From positions 496,001 through 560,000 of the forward strand of contig NZ_CP051151.1 in NCBI RefSeq assembly GCF_013745115.1: a stretch of DNA of 64,000 nt. Direction: 5' to 3'. The DNA is from Hujiaoplasma nucleasis. Its GTDB lineage: Bacteria > Bacillota_I > Bacilli_A > Izemoplasmatales > Hujiaoplasmataceae. Positions 36,424-45,274 of the stretch are shown one piece after another (the first letter of the stretch is position 1; each line of letters opens with the position of its first letter). The notes under the pieces are model-generated. The model was not told the origin of the DNA, did not search any database, and saw only the letters and a list, made by a program, of their open reading frames with translations. A program made the position numbers and the translations under genes.

Positions 36424-37196
36424 TAGTAGATACCTCCTATGCCTAAAAGAACAGCCAGAGTCATGGCCATAACCATTGATAAGGATAATTGAATATTTTC
36501 CAACCAAGTCATTTTTTTCTTTTGAATGAGATAATCAAAGGCCGCCATAAAAATAAAGGCAGAAACAAAAACGATGATTGGCACAAAGGTTGATCCTTCT
36601 ATTTCGTTTCCTGTATATAGTCCATTTTGAATTTCTTTGATATCATAAGAAAATATCTTAGAAAAAGCATCACCAAAAAAGGCAGATACTAAGCCAATAA
36701 AGACTGATTGAAACAATAAATTAGCAAAAGATTTTTTATTGGAAGTATCAACTTTATCAATAACCTTGGATTGGTATTTTTTAAAGAAAAACAAGGTAAA
36801 TAAAGCGCCCCAGATAATAGCAATAGTCATCACAAAGGCTATGGTCACAAAATCTTCAATATTTAAACTTAAGACTGTGATTCCATCTGTCGCTATTTTT
36901 ACAGCTAATAGTTCATAGTGTAAGGCCCCTAAAACAGATAATCTAACCCAAGGCAAGGGAATACCTAAAAGTCCTGCCATGGTGATAACACCAATAAAGA
37001 TACCAATGGATGGCAATATAGAAAATGATACAGATGAAATCACTGTTTTTTTAATCATTTCTTTGCCCATCTTTAATTCTTTAGATCTAATGTATGCTTT
37101 TTTCGCAAAGAATAAAGCACCACCGATAATAAACAATGATACTAAGACACCAATAAGGTAAAGCCACCATGCTTCTTTAAGTGTTTGAATATCCAT
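36423..37196 (-). CDS. DUF5058-like membrane protein
   Basis: The protein has 257 residues with six to seven hydrophobic helices. The segment KKTVISSVSFSILPSIGIFIGVI followed by GIPLPWVRLSVLGALHYELLA strongly resembles the DUF5058 family of Firmicutes, which I recall as membrane proteins often next to peptidases or amidohydrolases. The ATG at 37196 has AAGGAGA; the TTG at 37211 is less likely. It overlaps the 3' end of the Sel1-repeat gene by 20 bases. Confidence 0.78.
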   Translation of the reverse strand: MDIQTLKEAWWLYLIGVLVSLFIIGGALFFAKKAYIRSKELKMGKEMIKKTVISSVSFSILPSIGIFIGVITMAGLLGIPLPWVRLSVLGALHYELLAVKIATDGITVLSLNIEDFVTIAFVMTIAIIWGALFTLFFFKKYQSKVIDKVDTSNKKSFANLLFQSVFIGLVSAFFGDAFSKIFSYDIKEIQNGLYTGNEIEGSTFVPIIVFVSAFIFMAAFDYLIQKKKMTWLENIQLSLSMVMAMTLAVLLGIGGIY

Positions 37197-38904
37197 TTGA
37201 TTCTCCTTCAAAAGTTATTTTTTCTAAGGCTAATTTATTGTTTAATTTCGCTGACATGGCTAAAAACTTTTCAGCTTTAACATGGTCTTTAGTCATGCCA
37301 TGTAAACCTTGTTCGTATATAAGAGACATGATGTAATAAGCTTCACCATCCAAGCCAGAATCACAAGCTTTTTGAAGCCAAGCAAGAGCTGTTTGTATAT
37401 CTTCTTCTATATAAATTTCATAGAGTCTATTCATGGCTTTACTATAGCCGTTTTCAGCTGCCAATTCGTAATAATAACGAGAAATCTTTGGAGATGATTT
37501 TGAATAGATTGGATCTTTAAAGATATCAGCCAATAAATACATGGCTTTTAAACGATTGTCTGAATCAACGGTTTCGATATAGGTCAATAAGAGTATTTTT
37601 ATTTCTTCAAAAATTTGGTCAGTTTTTCGTTTGGATATGGACTGTTTTTTTAAATTCCGATAGAGTAAATAAGCCAATTTATACCTTGAAGCATTATTGC
37701 CTAATTGAATGGCTTTCTTATAGGCTTCAATACTTTGGTTATAATCTTGATCAACGCCAATACCAAGTTCATAATACAAACCCAACCAAAAGTAAGCCTT
37801 AGGACTCTCTTGTTTACATGCCCTTTCTATATAAGTAAATGCTTGAAGGGGATTGGCATGATGAATCTGTTTCCGGTAATGCATTAAACTTAAATGCACT
37901 AAGGCATCTACTTGATTCTCTTCGGCAGCTCCAATATAATGTTCCTTGGCCAATTGATAATCTGCTTTTACTCCCCAGCCATTCCGGTAGATATCTCCTA
38001 ATAAGCTTTTGGCTTGCCCATTATTTCTCGAAGCAGCGATTTCTAAATAATCTTTAGCCATATCATAATCTTTGGAAGTCCCTAAGCCATAAAGGTAAGC
38101 CTTACCTAAACCTAAGTAACCTTCCACTACTTCTAATTCATGTAATATTCGATAATATTCAAAGGCTTTTTGATAATTAACCTGTAAGTAAGTCCTACCT
38201 TCTTCATAGGCTTTAGCGACTAAGATTAAGGCATCAAGGTCTTTGGTCTTAGCCAAAATTTCTTGATAATGAAACTTCATTTCGTCCAAATATAAGGATG
38301 ATTTTTTACTTAAATACTCATGGGGTTGATCATACATTTCAATCATCTTTTTTATGGATGGTACATGGTGCATATGAGCTGCTTTATCCAACCAATAATA
38401 AGCGGTTTCATGTTCCTTATCTTTGTTTTTTTGTTTAAAATAAAGCAAGGCTAAACCATACATACCATTGACTTGATTGTTAGAAGCAGATAAATTATAG
38501 TATTCAAAAGCTTTTTCAAGGTTGCTTTTAACACCAATACCTTCTTCATACATCCTTGCGAGTTTATGGTAAACTTCAACATCATGGGTATCCGCAGCTG
38601 CTTTTACATATTTAAAAGCTTTCTTGTAAGACTTATGGACCCCATTGCCATAAAAATACATATCAAAGAGTTTCATATATGCTGGTGAATAAGATAAATC
38701 AGTTGCCTTTTTAAAGAGTTTAAAAGCCTTTTTATAATCTTCTTTAACATAGTAATAAAGCCCTAAATTATATAAACCCACAGGATTATTCATATCAGCT
38801 GCTTCTTTATAATAGGTGTAAGCCAATTCTATGTTTTTTTCTTGATTGATTCCATAAAAAGCCTTATCACCTAAATCATTTAAATCTTTGGGTGTTTTCC
38901 TCAT
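37177..38904 (-). CDS. Sel1-repeat protein (large)
   Basis: The 575-residue protein consists almost wholly of Sel1-like (SLR/TPR-like) helical repeats, about 36 residues each, with recurring A-x-x-x-Y/L-G-x-x-Y-x-x-G-x-G-V/T-x-K-D-Y-x-K-A pattern, for example LARMYEEGIGVKSNLEKAFEYY and LGLYYELGIGVDQDYNQSI. No signal peptide is seen, so it is likely a cytoplasmic adaptor. Sel1 proteins scaffold complexes or act in signalling. A second Sel1 gene precedes it by one base, and both are in the addAB operon. Confidence 0.88.
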   Translation of the reverse strand: MRKTPKDLNDLGDKAFYGINQEKNIELAYTYYKEAADMNNPVGLYNLGLYYYVKEDYKKAFKLFKKATDLSYSPAYMKLFDMYFYGNGVHKSYKKAFKYVKAAADTHDVEVYHKLARMYEEGIGVKSNLEKAFEYYNLSASNNQVNGMYGLALLYFKQKNKDKEHETAYYWLDKAAHMHHVPSIKKMIEMYDQPHEYLSKKSSLYLDEMKFHYQEILAKTKDLDALILVAKAYEEGRTYLQVNYQKAFEYYRILHELEVVEGYLGLGKAYLYGLGTSKDYDMAKDYLEIAASRNNGQAKSLLGDIYRNGWGVKADYQLAKEHYIGAAEENQVDALVHLSLMHYRKQIHHANPLQAFTYIERACKQESPKAYFWLGLYYELGIGVDQDYNQSIEAYKKAIQLGNNASRYKLAYLLYRNLKKQSISKRKTDQIFEEIKILLLTYIETVDSDNRLKAMYLLADIFKDPIYSKSSPKISRYYYELAAENGYSKAMNRLYEIYIEEDIQTALAWLQKACDSGLDGEAYYIMSLIYEQGLHGMTKDHVKAEKFLAMSAKLNNKLALEKITFEGESNGYSNT

Positions 38905-38905
38905 A

Positions 38906-39832
38906 TCAATACCCCCTCAATTCAAGCAAGGCTTCTTTAGCTTCATAATGACCCTTATTGGCAGCTTTTTCATAAAATAAAGCTGCCTTGTAATATGAAG
39001 ACACAGTTCCTAAGCCATGCTCATAAAAATATGCCAAACGATAGTCAATGTCTTTATGATCTAATGATTGGTGTTTTAATAATAATTTAAAGGCTTTTTC
39101 CAAATCTTTTTCAAATAAATTTCCTTGGATATATTGATCAACCAAAATCATTAAAGCTTCAACTGATTCCTCTTTAATAGCCAATTCTAAAAAAGACATG
39201 GCATACTCGACTTGTTTTTTATCGATGGCTGACTTGGCTTGTCTTAGTATATCATCCGTAGACCTAAAATCAGTTGAAGGTTTGGACCCTATCATCCGGA
39301 AATAATTGACAGCTAAAACATGATTTTCCGCCAAGGCTTTTTGAAGCCATTGGTAACCTTGATTCATATTTTGTTTTAAACCCTCACCACTTAAATAAAA
39401 TCTTCCTATTTTATACATCGCGTAAGCATGTCCTTGTTTTTGACAATCATTATAAAGTCTTATGGCTTTAACAAGATCTTTAGGAACGATGATACCCTCT
39501 TCATAAAATTGAGCTAACTTGATTTTAGCGTTGATAGAATCTCTAGCAGCTTGATAGAGTTTAAAGGCTTGATTTAAGTCAACTTTGACCCCTATACCTT
39601 CTTGGTAACACATACCCAACATGTATATACCTTCATGAAATAAGCCTTCCCAAGATTTTTTAAAATAAGAAAATGCCTTATCATCACTTTGTTTAACCCC
39701 TAAACCATGTAAATAATGCAAGCCTAAAAAATAGCTTGCTTCTGCATCAGGGCTAAGGTTTTTAAATAAAGAAAAACTTTCTTTATACTTTTTAGCATGA
39801 AATTGTTCTTTAGCTTTGATTAATGCTTCCAT
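38906..39832 (-). CDS. Sel1-repeat protein (small)
   Basis: The 308-residue protein has roughly six to eight Sel1-like repeats, for example LGLHYLHGLGVKQSDDKAFSYF and LGMCYQEGIGVKVDLNQAFKLY. No signal peptide or catalytic domain is visible. It may have arisen by duplication with its larger neighbour. It follows addA by seven bases with AGGT upstream, so it is co-transcribed with the recombination nuclease. A functional link to AddAB is possible but unproven. Confidence 0.88.
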   Translation of the reverse strand: MEALIKAKEQFHAKKYKESFSLFKNLSPDAEASYFLGLHYLHGLGVKQSDDKAFSYFKKSWEGLFHEGIYMLGMCYQEGIGVKVDLNQAFKLYQAARDSINAKIKLAQFYEEGIIVPKDLVKAIRLYNDCQKQGHAYAMYKIGRFYLSGEGLKQNMNQGYQWLQKALAENHVLAVNYFRMIGSKPSTDFRSTDDILRQAKSAIDKKQVEYAMSFLELAIKEESVEALMILVDQYIQGNLFEKDLEKAFKLLLKHQSLDHKDIDYRLAYFYEHGLGTVSSYYKAALFYEKAANKGHYEAKEALLELRGY

Positions 39833-39839
39833 AAATACC

Positions 39840-42800
39840 TCAAATCATTTGCTTTAATTCTTGGTCTATTAATGAGTATAAATACCCATAAATTGGCTTA
39901 TCTGTCATTTTTTTTAAGTAAGATTCATAGCCCTTTAATTGGTCATAATAAGCTAAATCATCAATATTTTTTAACTTATAGTCAATGATAATAACCTTAT
40001 CTATATCCATAATTAATAAGTCTATAATACCTTGTCTTAATTGATCTGATTCTTGATCGATAAATTCATATTCTTTATAAAAAGTAGGTTCTTTTAAAGA
40101 TTTAAATAAAGATGAATCACTTAAAACTATCATACTTTTTCTAATATTTTCAGGTAAAGTATCCATGCTTTGATCTAAATGGTTAAAATCAATAGATTCT
40201 AAGAGACTATGGATATTTTGTCCATAGTTTAAAGCAACTTTAACTTGATCAGTAAAGAAGGTATTTTCTGCTTTTGAATAACTTCCTTGATCAATGATAT
40301 CTTCAGTAAAATCAAATTTTTTGTAAGAAATGGATTTTTGTTGATAGTCTTGATCTGAAGTCACTTGAATTTCAGGATTTTCAATATCCATGATGATATC
40401 TGTAGGTTCTAAATGATAAGCATCATAAAGCATCTCTAGATAATTATTGTAGGTTGTTTTTACAAGATTTAATTCTTCTTTGGCTTCTAAGACTAAATTT
40501 ATTTCTTCTTTAGCTCTGGTTAAAGCCACATAGAATAATCTAATTTTTTCAGAACTATCTTCTGCTTTGGCTTTCTTAAAAAATAATCTTTCTAAGAAAT
40601 TACGATAGATTCCTTGATCATTTGAATAAGTTAAAATACCATAATCAGGTGAGAAATTAAAGACTTCTTTATTTTCAGTAAAGTTAAATTTCTTAGATAA
40701 GCCAATCATATAAAGCACAGGAAACTGTAAGCCTTTTGACTGATGAATACTCATGAGTTTAATGGCTTGGATATTTTCCTTACTTTCCTTATATTCTATA
40801 TCTAAATCACTTCTTTGGTCAATAAAAGCTAAGTAATCGATCATATCTTCAAATTTCTTTTCTTTTTGTGAACCAATTAAATGTCTAAAATATTCTAATT
40901 TCTTAGCCCTATTTTTAGGCTTATCTAAATAAGCTATTTTTTCATATATTTTGGTTTTTTGATAAATCATATCAATCAAATTCACATTGGGCTTAATGTT
41001 AATGAATTCTAATAAACTTAATAAATCATTTTTTATTAGATCAAAAGTTTGATCCTTTAAAAAAGCTTGTATGTCAGCCTTAGTGCTTATTAAAAAATGA
41101 ATGATTTCTTGGTCAGGAATACCATAAACAAAAGATCTTGCGACTGCATATAAACTTTGTTTAAAGGCTTGAGAATCATTATTTCTTAACTTATTTAGCA
41201 AAATTAAAAATTGATGGATAAAAATCATTTCCTCTGATTGAATAAATGATGTTTTATCATAGATATCTACAGGTATTTGATAAGCACCTAAAACCTTAGC
41301 GTAAGTGTCAAAAGCATTTTTCCTATCAACTAATATGGTGATATCTGAATACTCGATAGGACGATATGCTTTGCCTGTAAAAATCCTTTGTCTTTTTTTC
41401 ATTTTTCTAAGTATATCTTTAGCCACGATATGGGCTTCTATTTGGTCTTTGCTTAAGTCTTCTTGTTTGATTTTAATGGTTTTAGGGTCATAGTAATGGA
41501 TATGAAGTGGATCGTTCTTTTGATTTAATCCAAAGTCATCATCATAACCCGATACAAGTTGATGGTTATCAGAATAATTAACCCCACCCTTGTCTATGGT
41601 CATGATTTCTAGGAACATATCATTAATTTTTTCTAGTACATATTTATTGGATCTAAAATTCTCTATTAAGTTAATCGCCATACCTTGATTCATTTTTTGA
41701 TACTCTTCAAGGATACGCATGAAGTTTTTAGGATTGGCATCCCTAAAACGATAGATGGATTGTTTAACATCTCCAACCATAAAAACATTATTATTGGCAA
41801 TCAAAGATATCAAATAATCTTGTAAATCATTGGTATCTTGATATTCATCGATTAAAATTTCATTAATATTTTCTTGATATTTTTGACGAATATCTTGATG
41901 ATTTTTAAACAAGTCAATGGCAAAAGCCATGATATCATCAAAGGAATATAGATTTTTTTGAATTTGAACTTGTCTTAATTTTAATAAATATTGATGGGTC
42001 ATCTTTAAAATGACTTGAACCCTGTCTAAAGTATTTTCCCAGGTTTTTATATAGGCCTTGTCTTGGCCTAATTGACTAGCTTGTATTTCTTCTTTAATCT
42101 TTTTAATCAGTTTTTTACCTTGATCAAAAGATTCTAACCAATCATCAGTGTTTCTAGGTTTAACAGGTTTTCTTGGCAAAAAAAACTCATCCAATAAGTC
42201 CATGATTGTTTGTGGGTCTTCTTCCTTGGCCAAGGCATTATAAATAGATAAGCATTGATCAAGATAAAGATCACAATCAAGAGAATAAGACCGGTAATTA
42301 TCTTGATAATAATCATAAAATTTATCTCTTATTACTTGTAAGTCTTGGTGTATAAAAGCAAAAAATTCATCATAGGCTTTTTCAAGCATAGAAGGCTTGA
42401 AATGTTGATCATAAGATTCAATGAATGCAAAGTAATTCGGAATTTTTTTAAAGGCTCTAGCAAGATTTAAAATGCCTTGTTCGAGAAAATGGTCATTACC
42501 AGAAAATAACAATTTAACCAATTGTCTAAATTCTTGAGTATTTTCTAAGTAAAAATCTTTAATAACTTCTTGAAGAATTATATCAGACTCCATTTGAATT
42601 AATAAGGTATCTGAAATTTGAATGTCTGCGGGTAGTTTTAATAAGTAATGATATTCTCTAACCAATCTTAAAGTAAAGGCATCAAAAGTAGAGATAATTG
42701 CATTATCAAGTTTTACCAATTGATGATCCATATGGTTTTTCTTTAATTCATCAATAATTCTTGATTTCATTTCAGCCGCAGCGGCTTCAGTAAAAGTTAA

Positions 42801-42953
42801 AATAATGAGTTGATCAATATCAACTCCATCATTTAACTTTCTTAATACCCGAGCTTTTAAGACACCGGTTTTACCTGAACCAGCGCTGGCAGAAACAAGG
42901 ATATTTTCTCCTTCATGATTGATGGCTTTATTCTGATGTTTGGTATAGATCAT
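39840..42953 (-). CDS. addA: ATP-dependent helicase/nuclease subunit A (AddA)
   Basis: This 1037-residue protein has UvrD-type helicase motifs: Walker A SASAGSGKT near 20, the TFTEAAAAEM motif Ia, DEYQDTNDLQ (motif II, near 352), VGDVKQSIYRFRDANP, LMSIHQSKGLQFPVL and LFYVALTRAKEE. The C-terminal RecB-like nuclease retains IIDYKLKNID. AddAB processes double-strand ends for RecA loading. ATG 42953 is selected for GAGGAG upstream, and longer frames are excluded. It overlaps addB by 26 bases. Confidence 0.95.
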   Translation of the reverse strand: MIYTKHQNKAINHEGENILVSASAGSGKTGVLKARVLRKLNDGVDIDQLIILTFTEAAAAEMKSRIIDELKKNHMDHQLVKLDNAIISTFDAFTLRLVREYHYLLKLPADIQISDTLLIQMESDIILQEVIKDFYLENTQEFRQLVKLLFSGNDHFLEQGILNLARAFKKIPNYFAFIESYDQHFKPSMLEKAYDEFFAFIHQDLQVIRDKFYDYYQDNYRSYSLDCDLYLDQCLSIYNALAKEEDPQTIMDLLDEFFLPRKPVKPRNTDDWLESFDQGKKLIKKIKEEIQASQLGQDKAYIKTWENTLDRVQVILKMTHQYLLKLRQVQIQKNLYSFDDIMAFAIDLFKNHQDIRQKYQENINEILIDEYQDTNDLQDYLISLIANNNVFMVGDVKQSIYRFRDANPKNFMRILEEYQKMNQGMAINLIENFRSNKYVLEKINDMFLEIMTIDKGGVNYSDNHQLVSGYDDDFGLNQKNDPLHIHYYDPKTIKIKQEDLSKDQIEAHIVAKDILRKMKKRQRIFTGKAYRPIEYSDITILVDRKNAFDTYAKVLGAYQIPVDIYDKTSFIQSEEMIFIHQFLILLNKLRNNDSQAFKQSLYAVARSFVYGIPDQEIIHFLISTKADIQAFLKDQTFDLIKNDLLSLLEFINIKPNVNLIDMIYQKTKIYEKIAYLDKPKNRAKKLEYFRHLIGSQKEKKFEDMIDYLAFIDQRSDLDIEYKESKENIQAIKLMSIHQSKGLQFPVLYMIGLSKKFNFTENKEVFNFSPDYGILTYSNDQGIYRNFLERLFFKKAKAEDSSEKIRLFYVALTRAKEEINLVLEAKEELNLVKTTYNNYLEMLYDAYHLEPTDIIMDIENPEIQVTSDQDYQQKSISYKKFDFTEDIIDQGSYSKAENTFFTDQVKVALNYGQNIHSLLESIDFNHLDQSMDTLPENIRKSMIVLSDSSLFKSLKEPTFYKEYEFIDQESDQLRQGIIDLLIMDIDKVIIIDYKLKNIDDLAYYDQLKGYESYLKKMTDKPIYGYLYSLIDQELKQMI

Positions 42954-45189
42954 CTGTAGGCTCCTCAATGATTTGATTCTTTGAATAACATAGGTGGGCA
43001 AATGAACAATAGCGGCATGATTTAGCTTCTTTTTGATCCATATCACCTATATTAGGTTCTATAGGAAAATGACCTTTTTCAATCAAGGCACTTGTTTGAT
43101 AAATCATGTTTTCCATTAAATCCATCATTTTATCAAAATCAGATTCACTAATATTAGACCCATAATTCCATAAGCCTTGATTGGTGAATTTTAATGATTT
43201 AATATGTTTTTCTTGGGGGTCTAAGCGGCGCATTTGATTGGCATCATTTAAAAAGACACCATTCATACGATAATCAGCTTCTTGGTCAGCCTTTTCTTTT
43301 TTAACCCCGGATTGTCGATAGAAAATACCACTTGCTTTTAAATCATGGTTTTTGTTAAAGACATATAGATAAAAAGGTAACTGTAATTTTTGTCCTTTTT
43401 CCATTTCTTTCATTGAAAAGGACTTTTGAGAATATTTATAATCAACAATTATATAATGTCCTGTTTCTTCATCAATCATAACCTTATCAATAATACCATT
43501 GATTAAAAATTGATCTTCTTCTTTGATTTTTTCAGAAAACTTATATTCTGTTAAGATTTTCTTATAAGCTGAATGCTCTATAAAATCTAAGACAACTTTT
43601 GATATTTTATCAATATTTTCAATTAAAATTTCTTGGTATAAATTCTTTTTATATTGGATATCTTCAGGAAAATCAGTAGAATCATTGATCATAGATACAT
43701 AATCATATGATGAATTTTTGACTAGATTTTCTAAAGACTGATGAATTTTATTGCCAAAATATAAATAATGATTATCTTCAAATTCTTCAAAATCTAATAA
43801 GTACTTTAGAAGATACTGAAAAGGACAGAGTTTATAGGTCTCTATCTTGGTCCCGGTGATAGTGTATTTTTTCTTAAGTAAAGCTTGTAAATCTTCTGGG
43901 TATATGCCTGTAAATTGCTTGTTGAAGGGACGATATAATGACTGATAATGATTCTTTAAAATAGGATAATCTTCTTTTTCAATCATATAATTATCTTTTA
44001 AGTCCTTATGACTGGCATATCTTAAAAGATCATCAGTAGGCAGGTAGGATTCTTCTTTGACTAAGTACTTGTATTTAATTTCCTTATATCTTCTTGATAA
44101 TTTTAAATTAGCGAGTCTGGTTTCATCAATGGTAACTTTTGGGTAAAACAAATATAAATTCTTCAAGCCATTGAATAAGTGTTCATAAGCATGGATTCTA
44201 TATTGATTGATATCTTCAGACCTTGGATAATTGATGATTTCTTTCTCTTTGTTTGATAAATAATCATTATCGATATCTTTTCTAGGGAAAACCTCATCCA
44301 TATAATTCATCATTAAATAATGATGATTTAAATCTGTGATTTGATCTACTTCAATAATTTCAACAGCATTCTTAAGTCTTTTTGGATTAATTTTGACTTG
44401 GTCTAATTGATGGATAAAAACATCCAAATGCTTTTGAATATCTGAATCAAGATATAAATTAAAGTGATGGATGCAGGCATTGACTAAGTCATTATGTTGA
44501 AATCTTAAGTCTAACAAGAGATTTTTAGTTTCTTCTAAGCCATGGTTGATTAAAGACATCTTGATGTCTTTATAAAGCGGGTATTGTTGAATACTTACAG
44601 GTTTTCTAATGGATAAAGGAACATTAGCATCGTTAAAAAGCCTTTGTAAATGATAATCATCTTCTGAATTGGTATTGACAATTTTTATTTGTGATAAAGG
44701 CACTTGCATTTCAATTAAGGAAATAACCTTTTCAAAACAAGCATAGACTTGTTCATTAACATCTTTGCTTTGGAAAACTTCAATATCTGTATCTATGGCC
44801 TTAATGAAATTAATTTCTTCATCTACCCTTATACCCTTAGGAACAAAAGCCTTGTCTAAGACTAAAATTTTATCATATTGATTCAGATTTTCTTGAATAA
44901 GCACTTTATGTTCTAGTAAAGATTTTTTTATTTTTTGTAAAAGTATCAGTTTATGATTATGATAATTTTCATCCATCTTAATGTAATCAAAATAGGGGAT
45001 CAACCTTTTCGATAAGTCCGGAGAAATTTGATAATGTTCATAGATAAAAAACGGATAATTGTTTTTAACTTGTGTTAAAGGCATTAATCCGTTTTTATAC
45101 TTGTAAGTTTGAAAGTCTTTTGTTTGTGCAAGATTTAATAAATGATTGATTTTTGCGTAGTTCTCCGAAAAAACAAGTCTTTGTTTCAC
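42928..45189 (-). CDS. addB: ATP-dependent nuclease subunit B (AddB), short form
   Basis: This 753-residue protein is recognised by its C-terminal nuclease with iron-sulfur cysteines: CPFQYLL near 457 and the triplet CRYCSFAHLC near 728, plus the active-site IIVDYKYSQ near 595. Bacillus AddB is about 1160 residues and starts with a Walker A that stabilises but does not hydrolyse in the unwinding path. Here no such motif is found in the N-terminal residues, and about 400 residues are missing overall. It probably still has nuclease and cluster functions. The GTG start at 45189 has AGGGTGAT upstream. Confidence 0.88.
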   Translation of the reverse strand: MKQRLVFSENYAKINHLLNLAQTKDFQTYKYKNGLMPLTQVKNNYPFFIYEHYQISPDLSKRLIPYFDYIKMDENYHNHKLILLQKIKKSLLEHKVLIQENLNQYDKILVLDKAFVPKGIRVDEEINFIKAIDTDIEVFQSKDVNEQVYACFEKVISLIEMQVPLSQIKIVNTNSEDDYHLQRLFNDANVPLSIRKPVSIQQYPLYKDIKMSLINHGLEETKNLLLDLRFQHNDLVNACIHHFNLYLDSDIQKHLDVFIHQLDQVKINPKRLKNAVEIIEVDQITDLNHHYLMMNYMDEVFPRKDIDNDYLSNKEKEIINYPRSEDINQYRIHAYEHLFNGLKNLYLFYPKVTIDETRLANLKLSRRYKEIKYKYLVKEESYLPTDDLLRYASHKDLKDNYMIEKEDYPILKNHYQSLYRPFNKQFTGIYPEDLQALLKKKYTITGTKIETYKLCPFQYLLKYLLDFEEFEDNHYLYFGNKIHQSLENLVKNSSYDYVSMINDSTDFPEDIQYKKNLYQEILIENIDKISKVVLDFIEHSAYKKILTEYKFSEKIKEEDQFLINGIIDKVMIDEETGHYIIVDYKYSQKSFSMKEMEKGQKLQLPFYLYVFNKNHDLKASGIFYRQSGVKKEKADQEADYRMNGVFLNDANQMRRLDPQEKHIKSLKFTNQGLWNYGSNISESDFDKMMDLMENMIYQTSALIEKGHFPIEPNIGDMDQKEAKSCRYCSFAHLCYSKNQIIEEPTDDLYQTSE

Positions 45190-45246
45190 TTCATGATCAC
45201 CCTATTTTATTATATCACGTTGGCCTTGTCTTATAAATCAAAAATC

Positions 45247-45274
45247 AAAAAAACTAGTTCAAAATGAACTAGTT
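45247..45274 (-). terminator. Terminator of the LtaS-like gene
   Basis: AACTAGTTC and GAACTAGTT (45252-45260, 45266-45274) form a 9-bp stem with a 5-base loop followed on the minus strand by seven T. The stop codon of the LtaS-like gene lies in the stem. Confidence 0.88.
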
